Part shown: positions 1-9,554 of the stretch, one piece after another
How positions within the stretch are numbered: the stretch's first letter is position 1
How the letters are laid out: each line of letters opens with the position of its first letter
NCBI RefSeq assembly: GCF_001039355.2
Contig: NW_019775638.1
Location: 223,606-275,254 of the forward strand
Length of the DNA stretch: 51,649 nucleotides
Direction of reading: 5' to 3'
Origin: Lingula anatina
Taxonomy: Eukaryota; Brachiopoda; Lingulata; Lingulida; Lingulidae
Notes under the pieces: model-generated
The model's input: only the letters and a program-made list of their open reading frames with translations
Databases searched by the model: none
Told to the model about the DNA's origin: nothing
Translations under genes and position numbers: made by a program

Positions 1-960
1 GGTGGGGGGGGCTATGTGTTGCAAGAACCAAAATATCTATCAATAAAATTTGTTTTGTTTTAATTAAGAATAAATTAATAATGGTATAAAGCATGTTTTT
101 AATGAATGTAAACGAATAATAATTTTTCGTTTTAAAAGAAAGTAGCAAATTCAGTTTTAAACCATTGAGTTTGTTTCAACAATGGTCTCTAGCTCTGTTG
201 GGCGCAAAGGTTTGTTGGTAATATGAGGGTCCAACTTGCCCCGAGTCAAGGGTGCCAACTAGCCACGGGTGCAAATCTTTTATTTTAAAGGATGGCAGTC
301 ATTTATGGTGCTAGAATGAGCAACGATGATGCATCTCTGTGAAACTTGAACTTCTGTTTGATGCCCTATACATATATTATATTCGATCAAAAGCCCATGA
401 AAATAAATTTTTTAATCTCTTAAAATTACTTTTAGGTGCAAAAATCGTTTATTTCGACTCACCGCTTAAGTAAAACTTTTTAACGTCCGACACTTCCTTA
501 GCATTTAAGGCTACGGTCACTTTGCAAGAGCATGTGGTCAATTTTTTTACCTCGTAGTTACTTTTTCATAAATTGACGGGGGGCCAACTTACCCCGGGGT
601 CCAACTAGCCCCGGTCTCCCCTCATCTAACACGTAAGACGGACACTTTGCATACTGTATAATGGGATTGCATGTAGTTTTGACATGGAGGAGAAAGGAGA
701 GAGTAAATCATTAATGTTTTGTTCAATCAAAGCGCCACCAGTCATATTATAGAAACTACATGTATTTCTTTGTTGGATGCACTGTGAGTGGAGCAGTTGC
801 TGACAATGACCAATTAACTCCCTCAGTTCCTAAAGCTTGGCACCATGGTATCCCAAATTGCATGCAAAGCTGGAAACTTTCACACATTGAAATGATTTAC
901 GGAAATGTAAGGAAGAAATGAATGGATTTATTAAAGGTAAAATCAGTTTATGGCGTTAAT
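1..960. other. Intergenic, no gene recognised
   Basis: No convincing coding exon is visible. The stretch is AT-rich with many stops in all frames. Its only structure is a G/C-rich phrase of the form GGTCCAACT-x-GCCCCGG. It occurs twice near 227-269 and twice near 579-614, with about 310 bases of ordinary sequence between the pairs. This may mark the ends of a repeat, but no inverted termini were found. The last 150 bases precede the defensin gene and should hold its promoter. Confidence 0.5.
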
Positions 961-962
961 TG

Positions 963-970
963 CATATATA
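963..970 (+). promoter_or_regulatory. TATA box of the defensin gene (predicted)
   Basis: The sequence CATATATA lies 48 bases upstream of the defensin start codon at 1018. That leaves room for a short 5' leader if transcription begins about 30 bases downstream. A single TATA-like match in AT-rich DNA is weak evidence on its own; its position relative to a well-supported gene is what makes it plausible. Confidence 0.4.
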
Positions 971-1017
971 CACGTATTACGTTACAGTTGCTGTATACCC
1001 ACGTGCGACAATCTACA

Positions 1018-1579
1018 ATGAAACGCCAATACCTTTTCCTGCTGGTGTGCCTGGTGATTTTTACAATGGGTAACACATGATTTCTGTGGTTTTAAAATGT
1101 TTATTTTTTTTTATTTTACGCTTGTCAATTTAAATTATTCTACATTTATATATCATATCGTTTTAAAAGGCAGTATTTTCAAGACCATCGTACACCCAAA
1201 GCCAGTTTCCATTTCTAAATGGAGTACCCTTCATGCTAGTAGGTTTTAATATACTTTCTAAACTACCGGTAGTTGAAGATTGCTTTGCACAACACTCACT
1301 ATACGTAAAGGAAGAGTAATTTGTAGATGTAAGCAATAAGCTTGAAATGTTCAACGTCCATGCAAATATCGCTGCGCAAACGAGACATATTATTTTATTC
1401 TAGATGCTGTCTGTGCATTGCCTGTGTCGGATGATGTTAGTCGTGTTAAACGTTTCACCTGCGACTTTATAGCGTACTTTGGAAGTGGAGCTGCTACCGT
1501 TGCTTGTGCGCTCCACTGCAAGGGCCATGGCAAAAGGACTGGCTATTGTGAAAGGAGTACTTGCATTTGCACTAATTAA
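1018..1579 (+). CDS. Insect-type (CS-alpha-beta) defensin precursor, two exons
   Basis: Exons 1018-1069 and 1404-1579 join across a GT-AG intron (phase 1, creating Asp18) to give 75 residues. Residues 1-17 are a basic start followed by a hydrophobic run, so a signal peptide ending near Ala22 is likely. A short propeptide ends in RVKR (31-34), a furin-type site. The predicted mature peptide (35-75) has six cysteines at 37, 52, 56, 66, 71 and 73. The spacing C-x14-C-x3-C-x9-C-x4-C-x1-C is that of invertebrate defensins, with the typical ACxxHC and GYC segments. Family knowledge: such peptides are secreted from haemocytes or epithelia and kill mainly Gram-positive bacteria. The first exon is the less certain part; the cysteine exon is clear. 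It is below usual ORF-length cut-offs and easily missed. A polyadenylation-type AATAAA lies at 1835-1840. Confidence 0.85.
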
Positions 1580-1834
1580 ATGTAGGTTACATTTTCTTAT
1601 CTTACGAGCTGATGATAAATGGACCTAAGGGTTTCTTGGGCTTAGTATCTTTATTATACCTTGCAAAGTTCTCTAAGCACAAAAAGGAGAGCATATATTA
1701 CGCAGACCTCATAAAGGAGTACGTTTTGCTTACTGTTTCGAAATAAGGTTTGTTTTCGTGAAAAAATCTTATATCATGTAATGAATGATATCTTCAGTTG
1801 AATTTATATCTAGGTATTGCTTGTTAACAAAGAT

Positions 1835-1840
1835 AATAAA
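1835..1840 (+). terminator. Polyadenylation signal after the defensin gene (candidate)
   Basis: AATAAA lies 256 bases after the defensin stop codon, the first such hexamer on this strand after the gene. It fits a short 3' untranslated region. The hexamer is common in AT-rich DNA, so the assignment rests on position only. Confidence 0.4.
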
Positions 1841-4800
1841 GTCACCCAGTTAATTTTGTTGTCCTCATTATTTTTGATATGATAATTTCCAATCTATGTT
1901 TTTTTTCAGCTGAAGAAGATATCCATTCGAAGAGAATGCAGCTCTGCGGCAAAATAACGGATTATATCGCGTGTATTTGAAATTGAATGAATAAAATGTT
2001 GCCGTTGCATATAACGTTTTGAGATATTTGATTAAAACTATTCAGCCCCTCAGTGATTATTTTATATGTTCTGATATAGCATGTTATCTTAATTGAAAGA
2101 CAATTCAGCGTTTTCAACAGGTTGATTGGAGGTCCCTCGAAAAGCACAAAACCATTGATTGGTATACGGACATAAAAAAAATTAAAGTGCGTGACAAGTT
2201 TCCAAGCTTCCTATCAATCTCTAGCGGTCAGATCGACATGTTGCCGATATTTTCACTAAGGCATAAAGCATTTTGTCTTAGTTAACACCCCCTCCCTTTT
2301 CAAATGGAGTCTACGTATTTGCGAGTCGGTGTGTTCAAGCCTTTCTTACACCATATTTATGGTGGTATAACTGCGATGGAAATGAAACGTGTGGGGGCGT
2401 GACGATTTCCAGCAATATCACTGGTCCTTATCAGTAGAGAGCTAAAAACAAAAGAACCCTAATTATGTTAAAACAACATGACTTAACAGAAACGAGCCAA
2501 TCACAAAATACCTGCCCATAACCCATGAAATAGGTATACAGAGAGATTTTATAAGATTTTTGCGTGCTGGCGTGCTGTGAGAACGAGTTTGCTGACAGTA
2601 CACGAATTTTACACATGATTTTTGAGTTTACTTTCTACGTCGAAAACATGTTAGTCTTGGCTTTTTTTTTCATTAAACCCAAGTATTACAAGCGAGATGG
2701 AGGCTATGTTGTTTTGATTGTTACGACATGTTTTTGACATACAAATCAGATTGTTATGGGGATTTGTAAAATCGGATATTAGCCACGTGGTTTTGGCTCA
2801 CATTTATGCCAGCTTTTATTCACAAGTTTACAATATGTTAACTCGAAAATGGTGAATTGACAGCTGATTTTTTTAAAATGAAAACTAGTCTTGATATGGT
2901 GCACGAATGTATAACAGAAGTTCAGTGTAATAACTGGTCTCTAAGTAATAGTCTCTTAGAATATCATCAGCAGTTTTACAAGTTAATAATAATAACAGCC
3001 TGTTTTAATCAATAATTCAAATTTTTCTTAAATTTAAAAATGTCAGATTACAATATTGTCCTTCAAACATTTCAAAATCTGAACGAAAATTACAATGACA
3101 TTTCTCAAGTTGTGTCAGCTAGAGAGGGGTCCATTCAAATGTTCACTGAGGAAGTCTACGTGTACCAACCCCGCAGCAGCGGTTTAAATTATCGGTATCT
3201 CGGTTCTTTTCTACGGTGGCTCTAACGAAAAAGTGTTTTAGGTGATATTCACAAAATACTCGTGGCAGTTTTATCTTTGCCATTTACTCCTCATTGCAAT
3301 TACTACTATCAATTAAAATGAGAAAACAATAAAATGACGGCACATTTTTATTAATAAAGTTTCCAGGTGCATTTACCTGAGTGTTTAAAGTTGGGGATAG
3401 AGCGACACATTTTGTTGTAAAGCAAATGACTTACACTTCCACTAATTACAGATAATAATTAAAACGGAATCAAACGAGTAAAAGGATAGGGAGTTACTGA
3501 GTGTAAGTTAAGTTTCATCAAGAGTCAACAAGTGTAGAACATGTTTTTAGTGTCATAAAAAGATGGAAAAGGAACGGGAGAAAAGTCTGATAAATCAGGA
3601 GATTCTTAGTCTGAATCGGGAGGTCGGAAATATAGTCCAAAATCGGGGGACCCCCGACGAGATCGGGATTGTTAACGTGTGTGAATTTCTTGAGATTTGA
3701 AGACGTTGGTATCAAATATAACGATAGGCTAACCAATCAATAATACCCGACGGCAGTTTTTTTTCTGGTTTCCTTTTTATGATATCTTTTATGATATCAC
3801 CTGTGCCTGTCGTCGTCACTCTCGAAGATAACACGATAAGTACAAACCGTTTGACATAATGTCTCTAAACCCACAGAACCGATGAATATTTATAAAATAC
3901 AGGTCGAATTTTCAAAACAGCAAATCACCACTTTCCAGAGGTTATGCTATTTTTTCGTATTTTCAGCACACGTTTATGCACAAATTGGCGCAAAGTTACC
4001 GATCAGTATTTTATATATTTTTATTGTTTTTTTTTTTTTTTTTTTTTTTGGTATGCAAGTACAATGGCTGCAAATACATTTTACCTACACAAAATTTGAG
4101 GAAATGAACCCAGGTTATCATTCTGCGCTTAGTTATTACCCCAGACAGGTGACCACCACCTTTACACTGATTGGCCGAAAGTTTAAACCTTTAAGACGTG
4201 AATACGTGCAACTTGTCCGTGAACTGTGATAAGGGGGTAGAGGTGGCCCCTCGGACTATTTGTCCCTTATTCTGAATTAGGCCTATTACATTTTCAAATA
4301 TATCACAACTGGTATTGCGTACAGTCATTTTGAAGGTACATGTAGATGTATCCATCGTAGCCACATAGTGTTCTTGTTACAGTTTTGTTAACTAAAAGCT
4401 TAATGCAAACTAAAAAAAACTATTGTACCAGTAGATGAAAGTCAGATTATACTGGGTCGAAACATTTCATTTGCTCTTTCTTTTTTGAGCCTGCATACGG
4501 TTATGCTGAAAAGGACTCACGTCCGACATCATTAACACTCGTACAGACAACCGCTTCCTGAAAAAAGATGCATTTTTTTAAGGTAGCCGATCTATAATAT
4601 CACAACATATAGGAAAACTTGCTTGATTGCTGAGCACCTTTGGTAAGTGCCACTGCCTTATGCTTTGAGAGAACAATTGTATAAACTCTGTAAACAATTT
4701 ATGTAAAATGTGAATAATATTCTTCTTATTTAGAGGTTATTTTGTAAGGTCTTAACTTTTGTTTCAAAGCTGCTTAGTATAGCATATGGTTTTTCTTATA

Positions 4801-7392
4801 ATTTAAAGCATGGACTAACATGAGTGTTAAGGCTATTGTCACCCTTCACCCAAAACTCCTTATTTACTGCCTTACATGCATTCTTTTGGGTAAGAAATAT
4901 ATCTTTAGTGATCAGTGACTAAATTAAGTAACTTTTACACATATGTCATCTTACGGGTGACGTCATAATTGCGATTTTGGGTTAAAAACTGAAAAATCGG
5001 TTTCTCAAAATTCTCTTTTACCTAAGCACCCAAGATCACCATTTCAACGCCGATTTATTGACACCATTTATTACTCCAAAACCCTGCAGCGATTTTTCTT
5101 AAAAGTCTTAGATGTTATCGTTGATAAAGCAAATAATACCTTTGTTTAATGAAAATCTATAATTACGGGCTCATAACTCATAACAAAAGCATTCTAACCA
5201 AAACGCTGGCACAGGATTGTAGCTCATACTCTTGCAGTCCACCATGGCAATTTTTGTGATAAAATCTTGTTCAGGGATGAAGTTAGACTCCGTACCGATT
5301 TCTTATCTCACCTCAAAATAGAAAGGTGTTAAACAGACGATTAAATTTTTGAGTTGCCTATGCTTGTACAATGCAACGAAAAAATAAAAACGCCAATATT
5401 TTATATTATTAGGTATTCCGAAGGGTGCTTTTACAAAAGTTCTACAGTAAATTGTTCAAAATTTTCAAACTTAATGTTCCTCAAGCAAGTGAGCATCTAT
5501 CAGGATGCAATGCGTGCTTATAACATCAAATCTACGACATTAAAGCTAGAAAACGACCCAGCACAAATTGAGAAACTCAGTAGAAGATAATATCCGCTGA
5601 CAGAAACGATGCATTCTACGATAAAAGGACATTTTGAAAGTCTTTGAGAGCAAACTCTTTATGCCTCAGTCTTTTTTCTATATTGAATCAGATAGATATC
5701 CTTCATAGAAAATGACCATTTCCCGGACCTTTGGTTATGTTAACAAAGGCTAATATATGATCTGGTTTTATAATGAGTGGACAACCCACTGCAATGAAAG
5801 AAACACGACATATAATTATATTCATTTATCTAAGCAATGCATTTGAAAAAAATTAAATTGAGAGAGTGAATGCTCTGCTTCATCCATATAATGACATCAT
5901 GGGGGAGAAAATAAATCAAGTGCAACTCCGGATCGTTGCATTACTATCTCATAAGTCTAGAATCAGACTTATTTTCCAGTTGTGACATTAGAAAGTGTGT
6001 CAGATCTAAGTCTTTTTGCCTTGGTCATTTTTTTCTGTACTGCATAATAAAGTTTAACTGGGGAAAATTCAGGTTACGTTGGATCCTTTACATATCAAGC
6101 GGTATGCTTTACCCGAATAAGCTATACCGATACAGTTTGACAGGTGATAAACAGGGGCGTAACCAGACCTGCAAAATTTGTACGCACAGATTAAAAAAAA
6201 TTACAAGCACGTACAGCAAAATGTAGACTAACGCAAAACATAAAGGACTGCGTAATCACAGCAAATGTACCTCATATAGTAGCTTAATTCCCATTGATAA
6301 TAAAATCATCAGTTAAGTCAAAAATATTCTCGCGATTTAACAAATATTCTAATTTACCCAGAACGGTATATTTATTTAAAAGGAGGCTAATGTAAATATA
6401 GTTTTATTATTTGTTTGTGAAAATTGCTCATGTCACCCTGTTAGTTTGGAGGTCTAAGCTGGATCAAGTCCATGTTAAAATTCCTATGAAGCTGAGCAGG
6501 AAAAATTCTTCCTTTGTTTCTCTAGCTCCTCGATAAACCTGGTGTTCAGATTTTATCTAGTACCCCCAGGTCTGCGGAAGCTGCTCTTTGAAACTAACGC
6601 ACAGGTAGATTTTTACCTGAGATAAATATCGCCTGTGAGAGTGCGTTCGATACTCGCTACAGGAGAATTGAATGCCATTTAACCCTCTAATTAAGAGGTA
6701 AAGGAAGTTCCAGTTAGATGGATGATTAAGATAGGACTTGTAAAGGTAACGGGCATTGTTTACCTCAGTTTAATAAAAGTATGCAAGACAGAATGTCAGC
6801 GGTTTAATGAAATAAATTGAATTTCACAAATAACATGGACCTCATATGCAATAATCAACAGTACCCTTAACTCATTCAAAGGCAGTGTTTTATACAACTT
6901 GGGATAACCATAATTAAATGCTTGTTAAAGAATTCACTAGACGGGAAATGGTTTTACACAACTTCACGAGGATTTAGACCCCTCGGGAAAGAGATCTGAA
7001 TGAGTATAAACTTTTATCAGAAGCCAGAGAAGTCATCTTACAGGTAGGCAATGCAGCTCAGTTTGACAGCTAAGCACGTTCTGTTCTCCGGTGGCACGAT
7101 TGTCGTCATCGGACCACGTGACCACGTAGCTCATTAACTCCCAGGCCGAGCAAATAGGTCGTTTTTTAAAGCCAAAAATTTACAAAATGAGCTATTAATT
7201 TGTATATTTGGATAAAGATATCGTTAGTTGGGCATGTTTTCTGAAGAATATGTTCCGTTGAGGCCATTCTGACGGTATGACGCAAATCCTTTAAGTTCCA
7301 GATCTGTGGCAGCAATACCTATAAGGACTTCTAACTGAAGAGAAAGAAAATACAATTGCCAACGCAGATGCAAACTTTCTAAAGTATACCGT
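1841..7392. other. Gene-poor intergenic stretch
   Basis: No coding exon with recognisable family features was found on either strand over about 5.5 kb. Open frames here reach at most about 115 residues, and the longest (3882-4229) runs through a poly-T tract at 4027-4049 that reads as polyphenylalanine. The direct repeat TTTTTATGATATC occurs twice at about 3775-3798. Non-coding RNA or remnants of old transposons cannot be excluded by eye. Confidence 0.5.
4027..4049 (+). repeat. Poly-T tract
   Basis: A run of about 23 T residues with no adjoining tRNA-like sequence. It could be the tail of an unrecognised retroelement on the - strand or a plain homopolymer. Confidence 0.7.
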
Positions 7393-7612
7393 ATTATTAT
7401 GCAAAAGGTAAGTTGCTAAGTCCCACGAGCGCCCTCATTCGTTCTCGTCTCGTGACATCCCGATTCAGGGGCCAGGTCGTTGTAGTGACGGACTGACGTG
7501 CCTCATCCGGGACTCGAACCCGTGACTTAGCGTTACCAAGGTTGAAGACGCTTTGGATGTCTCATTTGCATCCCTGCACGCTACCGACTGCTCCGTGACT
7601 GACCCGCCCACC
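7393..7612 (-). mobile_element. tRNA-derived SINE-like element
   Basis: Read on the - strand, the head (about 7578-7612) carries a degenerate box A (TAGCGTGCAGG) and, about 60 bases on, a perfect box B (GGTTCGAGTCC, about 7511-7521) inside GGGTTCGAGTCCCG. This is an RNA polymerase III internal promoter as in tRNA-headed SINEs. The 3' end, GGGCGCTCGTGGGACTTAGC onwards to GCATAATAAT, recurs at 8556-8600, which shows that this sequence is a dispersed repeat and not a single-copy tRNA gene. The 5' boundary is approximate. No cloverleaf with proper stems could be folded by eye. Confidence 0.6.
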
Positions 7613-7689
7613 CTCCGTACGTGCGAGTTTCCTCTTATAGTAATCAATCGCAATTTCTAAAAATTAACTCTGGCGAAAAAAATGACACA

Positions 7690-7771
7690 GCAGCTGCTGT
7701 GACTCGAACCAGCGTCCGGGTGGGTGCCTGTTTGCAAGACAGCAGAGTTACCACGCAGCCACGACAGCTCC
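7690..7771 (-). mobile_element. tRNA-like SINE head (second, different type)
   Basis: On the - strand the 82-base segment starts GGAGCTG and ends CAGCTGC, which can pair at six of seven positions like an acceptor stem. It contains box A TGGCTGCGTGG, a seven-base anticodon-like loop CTTGCAA closed by CTGT/ACAG, and box B-like GGTTCGAGTCA. The T stem does not pair and the length exceeds a normal class I tRNA. It is therefore better read as a degenerate tRNA-derived SINE head than as a working tRNA gene. Confidence 0.5.
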
Positions 7772-8555
7772 GCTGATATCGAGTGATCAGATGGAAACTT
7801 TCAACCTCGTCACGGAGAGCGCCAGATTGGAAGTACATGTGTAGACCTGCTGTCCCAATCCATAATCCGGGTGCCGCATTTCAGACCACTCAACCCCAGT
7901 CCCCGACATGAACGGTAAAGTTCATGGTGTACACGAAGTCGTGTTTGACAACCCGACTCGGAGCTCGAACTTGGTTTTATACTAAGATTGATTTTGGCTT
8001 TACCCATGATATTCAAGAGTACAGTGGGATCAGAGGCGGTTCACAAAAGGCGGGGTTTACTTTTAGCGAGACCATAAGAGGAGAGAATAAATTAAAAAAA
8101 AAAAAAAACACATCCAAGTGTTCAATTACTGGTGCGATTGTAGTCAAGGGAATTTTGAAGAAAACACATTTGGCAAATAATTCCGCCGAGGAGATATCGT
8201 TTTTCTACCGAACACGGTTAACAGGTGGTATGACGTGCTGTTATGCCGGAAAAGCTACAGAATCAAAACAAGTTGGGTCGTATTCATTGCTAGTGATGCT
8301 CTGTACGTTCCTTGTAAGATGAATTCGGATGTTTTTATTCTCTTTTGGTTTTGCACTGAGATAACGTTCGGTTTCACCTTTGACGTTGTAGAGCGCGATG
8401 ACGTCCACAGCTGTTCACACCTCGGCGGTTTTAGTTTTGAGTAGTCTTTACACTTTCCAATGTCGACTGCGGACTTGCCCCGGGTACTTTATGAACATAT
8501 GAACAGTCTTGAGAAGCAAGGGCCCAATATAGGAAAGGAGGGGCATAAAAAGACA
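7772..8555. other. Intergenic, probably repeat-derived
   Basis: This stretch lies between two SINE-like segments. An open frame on the + strand (7924-8322, 132 codons) shows no recognisable domain, contains a poly-Lys run from a poly-A tract, and overlaps several other random frames. No gene is called. Confidence 0.4.
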
Positions 8556-8600
8556 ATTATTATGCAAAAGGCAATTTGCTAAGTCCCACGAGCGCCCTGA
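8556..8600 (-). repeat. SINE 3' tail copy abutting the duplication
   Basis: About 44 bases match the 3' end of the element at 7393-7436 with two differences, in the same orientation. The copy lacks the tRNA-like head. It stops within a base or two of where homology between the two GH1 units begins (8602), so the repeat marks the left edge of the duplicated block. Confidence 0.7.
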
Positions 8601-8721
8601 GATTAAATACTGTACAACAAAACACCAAGCTAGCTCCTGCTGATTGACTGGAAAGGCCAGCCGTTTTTAAACTTTTGATTACTAGACCCAGTTTGACATG
8701 AATGGTAGTTCTAAAAATTAA

Positions 8722-8865
8722 GTCCTGTGTCCCAAAGATTAGTACAGGTTATGGCTAGTCGGAGTATTGGGGTTAGTATATGGGACGGATGTCACCTGTA
8801 CAAAGTAATGGGGAACGGACAACGGTCCCTAGCGAGCTACCATTCCTGTCACATATGAACCGTTG
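8722..8865 (+). repeat. Dispersed repeat, copy A
   Basis: This segment upstream of the GH1 promoter matches 11982-12118 (through the tandem duplication) and, more distantly, 50300-50440 inside the chitin synthase gene. Shared blocks include CCAAAGA-TTAGT-CAGGTTA, GGGTTAGTATATGGG, TCACCTGTA and TAGCGA-CT-CC-TTCCTGT. The unrelated third location shows it to be an interspersed repeat rather than a conserved promoter. Confidence 0.6.
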
Positions 8866-9120
8866 TCATGACATCATTATATGGCGTATGGGAAGCAGTA
8901 TGTGGGAAGAATTGTCCATACGCACACAAACGCAAGGGGTTTGCGAGACTACGTGTGACAGAACCTTATCTGACAGTTGACGTTTTAGTTTCGTTCGCTA
9001 GATTTACTCGTTCGTTTTAAACATTATTTAACGAAATCTGCAATGAGAACCATGCATCCTACTAAACCCATTTTTTCTAGCAAAAAGCGAAGTCAATGAT
9101 TTTCATTTTTTAATAATTTT

Positions 9121-9148
9121 TTTTTATTTTATTTTATTTTATTCTATT

Positions 9149-9187
<39 letters not shown>

Positions 9188-9190
9188 TTT
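9121..9190 (+). repeat. (ATTTT/ATTT)n microsatellite
   Basis: About 70 bases of ATTTT and then ATTT repeats, present in unit 1 of the duplication and absent at the equivalent point of unit 2. It is a clear length difference between the two copies. Confidence 0.9.
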
Positions 9191-9504
9191 GCTTTTTCGT
9201 CTATCCAGTGTGTGCATGTGTTTTGTATGCGGAAGGGTGCGAGTGTGTGTGCATGTGTGCTTGAGCTATTTTATAAAGCGCAAGCGCCAGCAATATTTGA
9301 ACAAAAGAAATCTTAATCGATCATGTAAATCTGATGCATAATCAATATTTTTTAATTGTCATTGAGGATGCATTTTTCTTTGCTTCAAATGGAAAATTCA
9401 CCAGCATTAATATGGGCGTAGACAGCATGTATTTTATTGTATAACTATAGTAATGTCAGCGGGTCCGTAAAACCTGATGTCATTCACCTTGGCCTAGGAC
9501 AATG

Positions 9505-9512
9505 TATTTAAA
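9505..9512 (+). promoter_or_regulatory. TATA-like box, GH1 copy 1
   Basis: TATTTAAA lies 50 bases upstream of the start codon at 9555 and is identical in copy 2 (12665-12672). Sequence around it is conserved between the copies through the start codon, which sits in a strong CACCATGG context. Confidence 0.45.
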
Positions 9513-9554
9513 GGAATGTCACTTTGCCTAACAGAGTACAGCAAGCGGAACACC

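Noticed and set aside
3882-4229. 115-codon open frame with a polyphenylalanine run
   Set aside because: The frame is kept open by a poly-T homopolymer; no recognisable protein features.
7690-7771. A functional tRNA-Ala(TGC) gene on the - strand
   Set aside because: The acceptor-like ends and a TGC loop are present, but the T stem does not pair, the length is 82 bases, and the neighbouring sequence is repeat-like. A degenerate SINE head fits better.
7924-8322. 132-codon open frame on the + strand
   Set aside because: No domain, signal or family resemblance; it contains a poly-Lys run from a poly-A tract, overlaps other frames and lies in repeat-rich DNA.
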